Part shown: positions 1-11,045 of the stretch, one piece after another
Layout of the letters: the number at the start of each line of letters is the position of its first letter
How positions within the stretch are numbered: position 1 is the stretch's first letter
Position numbers and translations under genes: made by a program
Notes under the pieces: generated by a model
The model's database searches: none
What the model was told of the DNA's origin: nothing
Seen by the model: only the letters and a program-made list of their open reading frames with translations
Assembly (NCBI RefSeq): GCF_022965805.1
Contig: NW_027330958.1
Span: forward strand, 36,001 to 100,000
DNA from: Primulina eburnea
Lineage: Eukaryota > Streptophyta > Magnoliopsida > Lamiales > Gesneriaceae
Reading direction: 5' to 3'
Length of the DNA: 64,000 bases

Positions 1-2877
1 ATAATTCATTATCAATAATATTGATATAAAAATCTTTTTCCTGTAGATTTTCTTCTGTATTAAGAAGAATATTTATCAATGATTCTTTTAAATCATTGTT
101 TATATTGAGATTATTAATCTTTTTCTTGACATAACACTTATTAGCTTTATGTCCAATCTTTCCACACTTCCAGCATACTGGAACTTTAGTAGAGTCATTT
201 TTTATAGGTTTTTTAAACTTTTTCTTAGAATATTTTTTAGATTTTTCTTTATCTTTTATATAATGGTTTTTCTTTTTAAAAGGAAATCTTTTCTTTTTCT
301 TATCCCTTTTAGGATATTGTATTGGTTGAAAGCCTATTTGCTCACAAAAATCACCAATAATATTTCTATTTTCTTCTTTTTGCATATCAAGTTGTCTTTT
401 TAACTTGATATCATTGCAAAGATTAATTCTTTCTGCAGTTATTTCTGCAGATAAATCTCCGTAAGTAAGAATGTTCCAATCTATGGAATTTGTTGGAGAT
501 TTAGATTTTAATCTATTTTTTACTCTTTCAGCAAAAAGAACTGGAAGTCCGGAAATAAATTTTTCTTTCCAGAAATTTGCATTGCAATCATTTCTAGTTA
601 AAACCTTGGTCATAAAAACATCTTTATACCATCTGAATTCAGATAGTGTTGGGCATCTCAAATTCATTAATTGTTTTTGAGATCTATCTAATTGGAGTTC
701 ATTAGCTCCAATAAAATTAGATAAAATTGTATAAATAAGTGTATTTACAGCATCTGACTCTTCTCTTCCATTAAGATCAACTATAGAAGAGTTTAGAATT
801 TTATTCTTTGCTTCTTTAGAAAGATAAAAATCCCACCAACCTTGAAGTTGGCCTGTGAAACCAGTAATAATGGCTTGAGCAATTTGCCTATCATTATTAC
901 CTTTTATCTTTGCCGCAGAAGAATATATTAACATTTGTTTAATAATAGTTTTAATCTGATATTCAGATTTTCCATCTATATTCCATTCAGTAATGGCTTC
1001 TCCATTAAACTGAACGTAATCTTTTTTCTCTTCAATTTGAAGATCAACAGGTGTAGCCTTTTTATAAAAAGGTTTTACAATTGATACTTTATGCATTTTA
1101 TTAATCTGCATTTCATCTTCTGACGAACTAGAAATATTATCTAGTTGTTCAGATTTGGTAATTACCGAAATAGAACCTTTTTTTCTTTAATATTAATTTT
1201 TTGTAATCGATCTATTAAACCTTCCATAAAATCATCATCTTTTTTAGAACTTAAAAGAAAATTTTCTTTTTTAAGATTAGGAGGAGGTTTTATCATCAAA
1301 GTCTTTGAACTTTCACCACTAGAATTTCCTTGTTTGGATTTTGATAAAATCTCTTCTATTCTAGTAGTCTGATTTCTTAAAGAATGTACAGTAAGATTGG
1401 TAAAATTATTCTGTTGAATAATATGGTCAAAATTACCATGCCCTATTTCTGATTTTATAGGGGCAGCATATATTTCTTTATTACCCTTTTTAATTTGTAA
1501 AGTAGTAAAAGGAGGATGAATCTCAAAAGATTCTTCTCCAGTTTCATGAACATATAATTTATATGTTGATTCAAGAGTATTTATAAAAGACTCATCTTTA
1601 AAATTTGGAAATATTTTATTCCTTGCTGGAAAATATAAATTTTCCATCCATTTGAAAAAATCTAAATTTAATTTAGTTTCTTCAATCCATTCTAAGTATC
1701 TTGAAACATATAATGTTTGTTGTTTTGAATTTAAACAACTTAAAAACCATTTTTTCTTATTAAGATTTTTAATCTTATCTAAACTCTTTTGGATAGAGTT
1801 ATTATTAATAACCATAACATTATATCCCATATCAGAAAAAGTAGGAGAATTTGATTTTTTATTATTAACAGAATAACTTCGTTGAAATCTAGACGTACTA
1901 GATTCAGGAATATCTACTTTATATTCTGGATGAGATACATTATCATTAGTCTTTTGAAGACCAGATATACTAATTTTTTCAAAATCAGATATAGAAGAAG
2001 TAGAATTTCTACTTTCTTCAGGAAGTTTAATTCGTAAATGTCTTTGAGATGAGAATTTTATTTCGACATCTCCATCAACATATTGAATTATACTTTCTAG
2101 CTTTCTAGATTCTTCTTTTAAAGAAGGGGCTATACTTTCCATTTTCCAGATTTCTGGCAGAGTAACTTGACTCCAATTAATTGTTTTAGGAATCATAATA
2201 TTACTTTTAGTAATATCAGTTATGAAAAGAGTAGTTTCTCCTCTTTTTGAACTAATTTGATTAGTATTGATTCTAAAATTGGATATCGTTGAATTCATGA
2301 CTTTGTAACAAATTCTATATAATAAAACAACATTTTCTGTTCCATCTATCATATCAAAACCTTCAGTTTTTATATTTAAAGTGAGGGCTTTCATGATATT
2401 TGGATCAGAAAGAGAAATTGGAAAATTAGGGAAACAACTAAAATGTATTGGTCCTTCGCATAATGAAGATTCTACTATTCCTAATAAGGAATCTTCGAAT
2501 TTATTATGCCTTTGATCTCTTACTAAAATTAAAGCTGAAGTATTTAGACCTAATCTGGTAAGAGGTTTTAAACCTACTTGTATCATTCCCAAATGCATAA
2601 ATTTGTAATTTTGCTTGTGAATATTAACAAGGTTTTGAGATAATAAACTAAATGAGTCGTATCCTCCTTTTAGAGGAATCGCTTCTTCAATTGTTTTAAT
2701 AATATAGTCGGATTTAAAATTAAATCCATTAGATCTATAGATCTTCATATTAGAAGATGTTGGTATTTTCCAGTTTTGAATATTTTTCTCGAAATTTTCA
2801 GAAATAATTAATTCTTTGTTCTTAGTATTACTACTTGAAGATTTATTCTTCGTAAAAGATCGTATTAATTTATCCAT
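1..2877 (-). pseudogene. Copy A: pararetrovirus ORF1 polyprotein, partial and frameshifted
   Basis: This is the N-terminal part of the viral polyprotein, read right to left from an ATG at 2877 and running off the left window edge inside the region after the coat-protein zinc knuckle. The order seen is a movement-protein-like domain (about residues 45-230, with the run ILVRDQRH), a Ser/Asn-rich linker, the coat-protein region, a Lys-rich stretch and a CX2CX4HX4C knuckle near 140-190. A T run near 1171-1178 is two bases longer than in copies B-G, which throws the frame after about residue 567, so the copy is inactive. The downstream frame remains recognisable to base 1. It shares an Arg codon near 384 with copies E, F and G where B, C and D have Thr. 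The family assignment rests on domain order. Confidence 0.85.
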
Positions 2878-3159
2878 TCAAGAATATGGTAGATACTGTC
2901 AAGGCTTTACCCTGCCTTACCCTTTGGCTTTACAGGCCTTATGGAACCCGACTTAAGGATTTCTCCTGGGTATAACTACCTTCTTCCTTACAGAATAAAA
3001 GAATAAGATCGTAACAGAAGAATAACTTGTATTAATTTCTGAAGAATTTCTCCAATTACAATGGCTCTGATACCACTTTTACACTGTTACAAATACACGA
3101 GATTTAATCTCAATTTAACTAAAGATTAGATTTAATCTTTATTCTTCAAATCTTCAATT
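2878..3159 (-). promoter_or_regulatory. Copy A leader remnant with PBS
   Basis: This is the non-coding leader immediately upstream of ORF1. It contains the reverse complement of the initiator tRNA-Met primer-binding core at 3063-3075. The sequence follows the leader of copy G closely until 3159, a few bases before the stop of the small leader ORF, and then changes abruptly into E1 LTR sequence. The small ORF, the promoter block and the ORF2 3' half that should follow are missing at this point. Confidence 0.8.
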
Positions 3160-3657
3160 CTGAATCATATTCAATTCTGACAATATCATAAATTCAAATC
3201 TTGTCTAAACGTAACAAAACTTACGTCCAGATGAAGCCTGCTTTGATAGGAACACAGTACTGTAGGCGGATTTCAATTTGGATAGACGGTTCACTCGCAA
3301 ATCAATTTAAGAAAATAAGAACGAAGCTTTCCCTTCAATCTCGATTTCTTCTCCCCATTTCTGAAGAATTGCATGCCAATATATATATATATATACATCC
3401 ATTCCGTGCATGCAAAGCAAATGGCACAATCTTTGTGCAACACGTCTCTCGCTCGGGCGGACAAAACTTGCTCGCAAGGGCGAAGCACTCTCGGCCCTCA
3501 CAATTCTACATGCGCGCTCGGGCGGACAAAAAGTGCCGCCCGAGCGAAGGACTCTCGGCTTTCTACCATTAAACCCTCTCGCTCGGGCGGTCATAAACTC
3601 CCGCCCGGGCGAATGACATTCGGCCCAAATCTTGTGTCCCTCATAATTTTTTCCAAT
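3160..3657 (-). repeat. Inverted LTR segment of E1
   Basis: This stretch is the reverse complement of about 8583-9085 in the 3' LTR of E1, differing mainly in the length of a TA run. It contains the GC-rich cgcccgggcg-type repeats and the TATATA tract of that LTR in reverse. At 3657/3658 the orientation changes and the sequence continues as ordinary forward LTR equivalent to 9407 onward. The forward equivalents of about 8496-8582 and 9086-9406 are absent here. Confidence 0.85.
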
Positions 3658-4814
3658 TTTTTGTACTGAATTGGGTATTGATCAGAACAGATTGTGTTTT
3701 GAGCTACACATTGATACAGTGTATTTATTCTTGTCATTTCAGTTTGAAGATGGACAGACTGGACTTCGAGACTACGTCTTCCTCAGACGGGGAAGATAAA
3801 GGTATAATTCATGTGATATTCGGGACGCATAACTCAAATTAGATTAATTTGAGTTTCCCAATAAAATCACATACTAGATTATTGTTTATATTGTTATCTG
3901 ATTATGCTTTGATTATAGAATCTGTATTCAAGCAGGTAAGATAATTGTGATATTCAGTTATGAATATGATTATGCTTTGTTTACAGATTGTTATTCATTG
4001 CAGTTAAGATAGGAAAGTCTTTGACAGGCATTGTCAAATATCTAGACGTTTCGGTGTATCTCAGCATAAGAGTAGGTATTACTCTTATTGCCGCCGTTGA
4101 TACAGCTCAGACCGAAGTCTAGGAATGAGACGTTCATTACCCCGATTGGAGGGTAGGTAGTGACGTCTTATTCACACCGGGATCCCTAGAGTTCTAGTCG
4201 AGTCAAGTCTAGACGTGATTTGATTAGGACTGCATGCTTATATGGATGTGGTTCCTAGATCATAGGACCCATCATTATTGCTTCCAATTGTGCTAGCATG
4301 TTTTTATGATTTAGATTGGTTATATGCATGGTTGGTTGATTTGAAGTGCATGCTTGTTGTGTGATTAGATTTCATAGCTTATGAAATCTAATGTTTCGAT
4401 TTTATTCATAACAGCATGTTTCATGAATTATTTTATGTATATACATGTTTACCATGTTTTATACTGGGATTTATTCTCACCGGAGTTATCCGGCTGTTGT
4501 CTTGTTTTGTATGTGTGCATGACAACAGGTGGGGCTGGATCAGGGTCGAGATGACTATGAGAGAAGACGAGTTAGCGTGGTGATTCCGGACTTACAGTAG
4601 ATTGGGTTTTATTACTTGAATTTAGTAGTTGAACCTTAGATTAGATTATTGTATGTTAATACTGAAATGTATTTTATACATATATGTATATTATTAGATG
4701 CCATTACCTTCCGCGTTTATATTTTAAAAGAAGAATTTTTAGACCCTGTTTATCAGAATAGATAATTACATCCCAGTGATGATTAAGAAGATGATTAGCG
4801 TCCGGGTCCCCACA
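3658..4814 (+). repeat. E1 5' LTR, forward portion
   Basis: Direct repeat of about 9407-10500 with only scattered differences, for example ctcagc versus ctaagc and an A-run length change. It extends about 60 bases further than the 3' copy and ends in ccccaca just before the PBS. It holds no credible gene. Confidence 0.85.
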
Positions 4815-4819
4815 ACAGG

Positions 4820-4832
4820 TGGTATCAGAGCC
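4820..4832 (+). promoter_or_regulatory. E1 primer-binding site (initiator tRNA-Met)
   Basis: The core tggtatcagagcc lies five bases after the LTR end at 4814. It is complementary to the 3' end of plant initiator tRNA-Met, the usual minus-strand primer of Ty3/gypsy and Caulimoviridae elements. It fixes the element as running on the plus strand. Confidence 0.85.
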
Positions 4833-4877
4833 GATAGTTCCTTTAGCGATAGTTCCTTTAGCGATAGTTCCTTTGGA
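4833..4877 (+). repeat. Short tandem repeat after E1 PBS
   Basis: Three near-perfect copies of the 15-base unit gatagttcctttagc follow directly after the PBS; the third copy diverges at its end. This is probably replication slippage in the 5' untranslated region. Confidence 0.8.
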
Positions 4878-5213
4878 GATAGATCTTTTAGATTGAGATA
4901 GTAAGAACTGATAGATCTTTTAGACTGACTCAGATTAAGATAGAAGAGAATGAGCGGGGTAGATGAATTTTCTTTCCTTGCATGTCTGTGCTAGCATGAG
5001 ATTGATTTTCATGTTGATTGACATTGTGTGCTAGCATGAGACTATGTGTTATTGCTTTAAGATACATGCTTACCTGATTATATGATTTGAATTGGGATTA
5101 TGTATTCTTGAATATGAATCGGATCGGATTCATGATCAGCAGTAAGATGATCATGATCAGAAAAGATTGGCACAGATTTGTATTATTGGGTTACTAATGT
5201 GTGTGGTAATCAG

Positions 5214-6168
5214 ATGTACCTCCCAGAAGGATTGTGGAAACAGGCAGTACTTCGTATGATCCGCCATACATACCAGAACCGCAGATAGATGTGTCAGCGA
5301 CTCCGATGGAAACACAGTTACAGAGGTTTCAGTCGTTTCAACCGCCAATTCTGAAAGGAACTGAGACGTCAGTAGATTGTGAGAAATGGCTAGAGGAGAC
5401 AGAAATGTTATTTGAATTCCTGAATTTCACAGATGAGTGTAGAATTAGGCTTATTGAGAACCAGTTGCAAGAGACTGCTAGAAGATGGTGGTTACTCACC
5501 AAAGGAGCCTTAGAGCAGAGTCGTTCAGTGATCACGTGGGAAGTCTTCAAGACTGAATTCTATCAAAGGTTTTTCTCCGCCTCGTACCGAGAAGAAAAGA
5601 AAGCAGAATTTGAGAATTTAAGTCAAGGTCAATTGAATATTGATGATTATGCTGCTAAATTTTCTACTCTGTTGCGTTTTGCTCCTCATATGGCTAGGGA
5701 TGATGAAGCTGTGGTGAATCAATTCATTAGAGGATTGAATTCGGAGATAGTTGCATTCATGAATCTACAGCGACCCTATCACTTTGCTGATGTTTTGAGT
5801 AAAGCAAAGAGAGCAGAAGAGAGTCTGATTCGGCAATTAGCAAGGTTGTGTGTGAAGCAACCCCAGACACCACAATTCCCTTCGAGATTCGAACGTGGCA
5901 GCACGAGTGGAAAAAGCAAGATTTGTTGAAAGCTCGGAAGAAACAGTTCAAGAAGTTAGGCAGTGGTTCCTCCAGTTCCAGTGGTTCCAGTCCGAGTTAT
6001 ACTGGAGTTTATTGCGCTAGGTGTGGAGGGAGACATCCCACCGAACAATGCCAGGGAGTGACTGGTAGATGCAATGTCTGCGGACAACATGGGCATTTTG
6101 CTAGAGTGTGTCCTCAGAAGGGTTCCCAAAGATTTTGGGGAGCAGGACCATCGGGTGGCAATGCGTGA
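5214..6168 (+). pseudogene. E1 gag, frameshifted
   Basis: This encodes a Ty3/gypsy capsid and nucleocapsid precursor. The frame from 5219 reads a Retrotrans_gag-like domain with the motif ARRWWLLTK and continues to a stop near 5929. The nucleocapsid is in another frame ending at 6168, with two knuckle-like motifs, CARCGGRHPTEQC and CNVCGQHGHFARVC; the second is a proper CX2CX4HX4C. At least one frameshift therefore lies between about 5850 and 5925. The only nearby ATG (5214-5216) is two bases out of frame with the gag sequence that follows, which suggests a 2-base insertion after the start. I infer a dead gag. Confidence 0.8.
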
Positions 6169-8480
6169 GAAACAAACCCAGAAACTACCACAGGTACTAT
6201 TCTTTATGATTATACTGCAGATGTATTGATATATACTAATGCATTCGCCATGAGTATCTGTGATTGAGTAGCATGATGATATGCTATATTTATGGGGTCT
6301 GTTTGTGCTGTAGTATTGATTTCCTTACTGTTTGGAAGAATATGTTGATATCAGAGATTTCTGTGACATGTTATATACTACAGTAGAATGAAACCGGGAT
6401 TGGGCTAGATATGATGTACTGGTGTTATATGATTTCGATCTCAGTATGGATATGTACTGCTAAACAAGTACAGAAATATTGTAGCATGTGTTCTGGAAAT
6501 AGTTGATAAATGAGGATTCTAGATCTAGAATTCCTTAGGTCATTGTACTGTTCTTGACTCGATTAGTACAGAAAGGAATAGATAGTATCCTTATGTATTC
6601 AGTAGATCCACTGAAATCGAGTCTAGCAGTAACACATGGGCTAGTAATCTAATAGTTGACTGGTGTTGGCCTAGATAGGATGTCAGATGTGTTTTATATC
6701 AGAAAGAATTGAAAGAATTGACAGATTAAAGTATGGGCTAGGGAATCCAGTTGATTGTGTATTTCTCTGGAAGACATTTTAGTTGGTTTCTAAATTGACA
6801 GATTATGTGTTCAGGGGTATTTTGAAGAATTATGCTTGTTATATCTATGATTCCGGGATATATCCATAGCATCTGATTGTTTATATTGAATATTTGAAGA
6901 CTGGGTTAAATATTCCGAGAACTGTGATTATTGTATACAGCAATGGGTCAGGTATGGATCCGAATGCAGTTATTGATACAGGTTTATATTCAGACTATGT
7001 GGTATCAGGAATGTCAGAATTAGCAGAATGTCAGATATGTCAGAACTTCCTTATCTGATTTGGACAGATTATCTTATTCTGATTATCTTTTTCTTGTGTT
7101 GCTTTACATCTGCTGAGTATTGTTATGATTCTAAATCAGTATTGGAGACATCTTATATTGGTTGGGAGTATATTCTATTTGCAGATGAAATATAGCAGTT
7201 GATCTGGACAGTATGAAGATTGGTCAGCCAGCCAGAATCTATTATGTTATGAGTTTTCTTAAACTCACTAGATCAGCATAGGATATTTATATTCTGAGTT
7301 TGATTTGGTGTTATTGTAATTATTATTCAGTGTGTGATACTATGCAGTTCCAATTGTATCAGAGTTGTTTGTGGAAAATACAGTAGTCCCGAACAGTGAT
7401 CCGAATTTTCAGACCTGTATTTTGTTGATCAGATCAATTTAACAGCTATATGAATTTGCATTTTATATGGGTTTGGTTATCGTGTGTTATCAGAATTGTT
7501 TACAGCTTTTGGTATTGATAGTCAGAGCCGAATACCAGGTAGGTATTTCTTCGTTCTTTTATGTTATTAACTGATCTTGTACAGCATTAGTTCGAATCTG
7601 AAGTCACAGGTAGTGTCAGAACTGCACTGGGGTGGATTCAGGTTTCATTCAGCTATTTCAGAATGTAAGATATTCGAACAGATAATGTGGCATAGATAGA
7701 TGAGATCAGTTGGGACAGCAAATTATGTTGTAAGATTGGTAGAAATGGTACTGATATGTTTGAATTGAGAACAAAAGAAGCCAGAAAGATATGAATCAGA
7801 AGATGATTACCGATTTAGTATATTTCTGAATAAGAAAATGTGAGTATGGCTTTCGGGATAAAAGTACCGTCAATTCTACAGCTTATGATATGATATGATT
7901 ATGATTGACAGAATATTCAATCTATATCTATCAGTTTGTACCAGATTACGTACAAACAAAACCAGATGACATAGATCAATGTCAAAGGAATTGTCAGATT
8001 TACTAGAATGCTGCATTAGATGATATCAGATTGTGATTTGGATGGAGCGGTACTTGTGACGGAAATATCATGAGTTCTCCCTCGCAGAGTTGTTACAGAT
8101 TGACAGGTAGTCAGCGTGTAGTAACCAGATATTGGCGGATATGGGTAGAACTTTAGTACTAGATGTTAGTACTAGCTGTTATGAATGGTTGTCAGGGTAT
8201 GACTTACGGTATGACCATAACTATCCAGCTAGATTAGAATGAATAGATGTAAGAAACCAATGTCGGATGATGACGATTGGTATTGGGAGCCGAAGATGGA
8301 ATAGCAACTACAGGTGGTATTGCTTTGTTATAAATTGCAATTGGCGTATACAGGTGTTATATAGCCAGTAATATGGGATTGATTCGGCTAGTGAAATGAG
8401 TTTGGATGTTAAACTCTGTCATATATTTCTTCTGACAGATTTGGTTTGATGATTGGTGAGTTCGAGGACGAACTCAGATC
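6169..8480 (+). pseudogene. E1 decayed pol region
   Basis: About 2.3 kb with stops in all frames and no long ORF. Near 6195-6265 one frame reads ILYDYTADVLIYTNAF, which resembles the start of a Ty3 aspartic protease with the catalytic Asp-Thr-Gly lost. Just before the 3' LTR the bases gttcgaggacgaactc resemble the end of Ty3 pol coding regions. I could not recognise reverse transcriptase, RNase H or integrase motifs in between. The region is also shorter than a normal pol of about 3.3 kb, so both deletion and heavy mutation are likely. Confidence 0.6.
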
Positions 8481-8495
8481 TAAGAGGGGGAGAAA
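8481..8495 (+). promoter_or_regulatory. E1 polypurine tract
   Basis: The purine-rich run taagagggggagaaa lies directly before the TG that opens the 3' LTR, in the position where plus-strand synthesis is primed in LTR retrotransposons. Confidence 0.8.
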
Positions 8496-10500
8496 TGTAA
8501 TGCCCGAGAATTTAATTAACGTAATCTGAGATGATTTGTTGATTATGACTTGATGTAATTATAGCCGGGCCAGTTCGAGATCAAATTGGAAAAAATTATG
8601 AGGGACACAAGATTTGGGCCGAATGTCATTCGCCCGGGCGGGAGTTTATGACCGCCCGAGCGAGAGGGTTTAATGGTAGAAAGCCGAGAGTCCTTCGCCC
8701 GGGCGGCACTTTTTGTCCGCCCGAGCGCGCATGTAGAATTGTGAGGGCCGAGAGTGCTTCGCCCTAGCGAGCAAGTTTTGTCCGCCCGAGCGAGAGACGT
8801 GTTGCACAAAGATTGTGCCATTTGCTTTGCATGCACGGAATGGATGTATATATATATATATATATTGGCATGCAATTCTTCAGAAATGGGGAGAAGAAAT
8901 CGAGATTGAAGGGAAAGCTTCGTTCTTATTTTCTTAAATTGATTTGCGAGTGAACCGTCTATCCAAATTGAAATCCGCCTACAGTACTGTGTTCCTATCA
9001 AAGCAGGCTTCATCTGGACGTAAGTTTTGTTACGTTTAGACAAGATTTGAATTTATGATATTGTCAGAATTGAATATGATTCAGATATGGTGTTTATACT
9101 ACCGTAGATATTGTATAATCGAAGACAGATTTAAGAATAAGTTGGTTATACAATTGTTATGAATTTTAGAATTGATTTGCTTGAGATTGCTATCAGAATT
9201 ATGCTGTTATTCATGTTGAAGTGTACAGATACTGAAGTTATAGATTGTACTGAGATTTATTAGGAATTCTGGTAGTGTAATTGTGATGTTAAGACTGACG
9301 GGGTTACAAGACTGTAGTGTTATGCCGTCTAAACATCAGTTGGTACAGATTGATCAGATTCAGTATTGGTTTCTGTTATCTCTTGATATTGTTGATGTGA
9401 TCAGATTTTGTACTGAATTGGGTATTGATCAGAACAGATTGTGTTTTGAGCTACACATTGATACAGTGTATTTATTCTTGTCATTTCAGTTTGAAGATGG
9501 ACAGACTGGACTTCGAGACTACGTCTTCCTCAGACGGGGAAGATAAAGGTATAATTCATGTGATATTCGGGACGCATAACTCAAATTAGATTAATTTGAG
9601 TTTCCCAATAAAATCACATACTAGATTATTGTTTATATTGTTATCTGATTATGCTTTGATTATAGAATCTGTATTCAAGCAGGTAAGATAATTGTGATAT
9701 TCAGTTATGAATATGATTATGCTTTGTTTACAGATTGTTATTCATTGCAGTTAAGATAGGAAAGTCTTTGACAGGCATTGTCAAATATCTAGACGTTTCG
9801 GTGTATCTAAGCATAAGAGTAGGTATTACTCTTATTGCCGCCGTTGATACAGCTTAGACCGAAGTCTAGGAATGAGACGTTCATTACCCCGATTGGAGGG
9901 TAGGTAGTGACGTCTTATTCACACCGGGATCCCTAGAGTTCTAGTCGAGTCAAGTCTAGACGTGATTTGATTAGGACTGCATGCTTATATGGATGTGGTT
10001 CCTAGATCATAGGACCCATCATTATTGCTTCCAATTGTGCTAGCATGTTTTTATGATTTAGATTGGTTATATGCATGGTTGGTTGATTTGAAGTGCATGC
10101 TTGTTGTGTGATTAGATTTCATAGCTTATGAAATCTAATGTTTCGATTTTATTCATAACAGCATGTTTCATGAATTATTTTATGTATATACATGTTTACC
10201 ATGTTTTATACTGGGATTTATTCTCACCGGAGTTATCCGGCTGTTGTCTTGTTTTGTATGTGTGCATGACAACAGGTGGGGCTGGATCAGGGTCGAGATG
10301 ACGATGAGAGAAGACGAGTTAGCGTGGTGATTCCGGACTTACAGTAGATTGGGTTTTATTACTTGAATTTAGTAGTTGAACCTTAGATTAGATTATTGTA
10401 TGTTAATACTGAAATGTATTTTATACAGATATGTATATTATTAGATGCCATTACCTTCCGCGTTTATATTTTAAAAAGAAGAATTTTTAGACCCTGTTTA
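8496..10500 (+). repeat. E1 3' LTR, truncated at its end
   Basis: It begins TGTAATGCCCGAG after the polypurine tract. It contains imperfect GC-rich repeats of roughly 55-60 bases built on cgcccgggcgg and ccgcccgagcg (about 8630-8805), and a TA dinucleotide tract near 8848-8865. The 3' end stops at a gaccctgttta motif corresponding to about 4752; the last 60 or so bases present in the 5' LTR are missing. A 166-codon antisense reading frame here lacks an ATG start and is not taken as a gene. Confidence 0.85.
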
Positions 10501-10527
10501 TACTGAAATGTATTTTATACAGATATG
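10501..10527 (+). repeat. 27-base filler copied from 10407-10433
   Basis: Between the truncated E1 LTR and viral ORF2 lies an exact 27-base copy of the LTR stretch 10407-10433, about 94 bases upstream. Its last three bases (atg) overlap the viral sequence that follows. This looks like templated filler made during end joining. Confidence 0.85.
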
Positions 10528-11045
10528 ATATCCCAAGCCATGATATAATCATGGTAATTAAACATATTAGGCATTGCCTGAAAGGTGTTTAATTGACGTG
10601 CTTGTCCAAGGGGTAAACCCCAATTAGCAGCTGGGATAATCTTTTTTATTATCATTTTAGAAAAAGCGTAATCGCGATTGCGATCCATATGTTGGATTTC
10701 AACTGAGCCAGTTTCGACTAGAATTGTTTCAAAATAATCACGAGTTTTTCTCCCCAATATGGGTTGTAAATCTTTAATTAAATAGCTTTGAGCTATATGA
10801 ATTGGGGATAGACCTTTTAGGTCTTTGTCAACAGGACAGCAATTAAGACATCCTGAAATTAGATAAGGATATTTTAATTCCTCTTTTGATCCCTTTAAAG
10901 CAAATATAGCATTATTATAATAATGTATTTCATACGCAGTAGGATCTTCTGCAAATTCTTTAATTGGATCAAACTTTTCTTCCTCTGTGTTAGCCATATT
11001 TGACTGAGGAACTGTAGCACCTCCTTTGAAAGGTGGTTTATTCAT
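10525..11045 (-). pseudogene. Copy B: ORF2, C-terminal half deleted
   Basis: This is the N-terminal part of the 397-residue viral ORF2 product, from the ATG at 11045 to the junction with the E1 filler. About 174 authentic residues remain (ending AWDII), followed by two junction-encoded residues and a stop. It differs from other copies by a Gly for Arg at residue 8 (PPFKGG). The start overlaps the end of ORF1 by 8 nt. Since more than half the protein is missing, it is treated as a broken copy. Confidence 0.85.

Larger units (their letters stand above)
3160..10500 (+). mobile_element. E1: old, rearranged Ty3/gypsy LTR retrotransposon
   Basis: Layout on the plus strand: a damaged 5' LTR (3160-4814), a PBS, a broken gag, a decayed pol region, a purine-rich tract and a 3' LTR (8496-10500) that has lost about its last 60 bases. 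The two LTRs align closely from about 3660/9407 onward. Both ends abut viral sequence, but the left flank is the copy A leader and the right flank is the middle of ORF2, so the intervening viral DNA (leader ORF, promoter, ORF2 C-terminal half) was lost. No TSD can be recognised because both outer ends are truncated. The element is non-functional as it stands. Confidence 0.8.

Noticed and set aside
149..403. 84-codon ORF rich in Phe, opposite the coat region, repeated in most copies
   Set aside because: It is the antisense shadow of the Lys-rich coat-protein segment and recurs only because the viral copies recur.
3063..3075. tRNA gene
   Set aside because: Only the 3' primer-binding complement of initiator tRNA-Met is present, here and at the other PBS sites; there is no cloverleaf sequence.
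6300..8400. Novel gene in the ORF-poor stretch of E1
   Set aside because: Stops are frequent in all frames and both edges look like retrotransposon pol remnants; nothing supports a separate gene.
8543..9043. 166-codon antisense ORF in the E1 3' LTR
   Set aside because: It has no ATG start and is made of LTR tandem repeats with a TA tract; the inverted copy at 3160-3657 shows a broken version. No protein family is recognisable.
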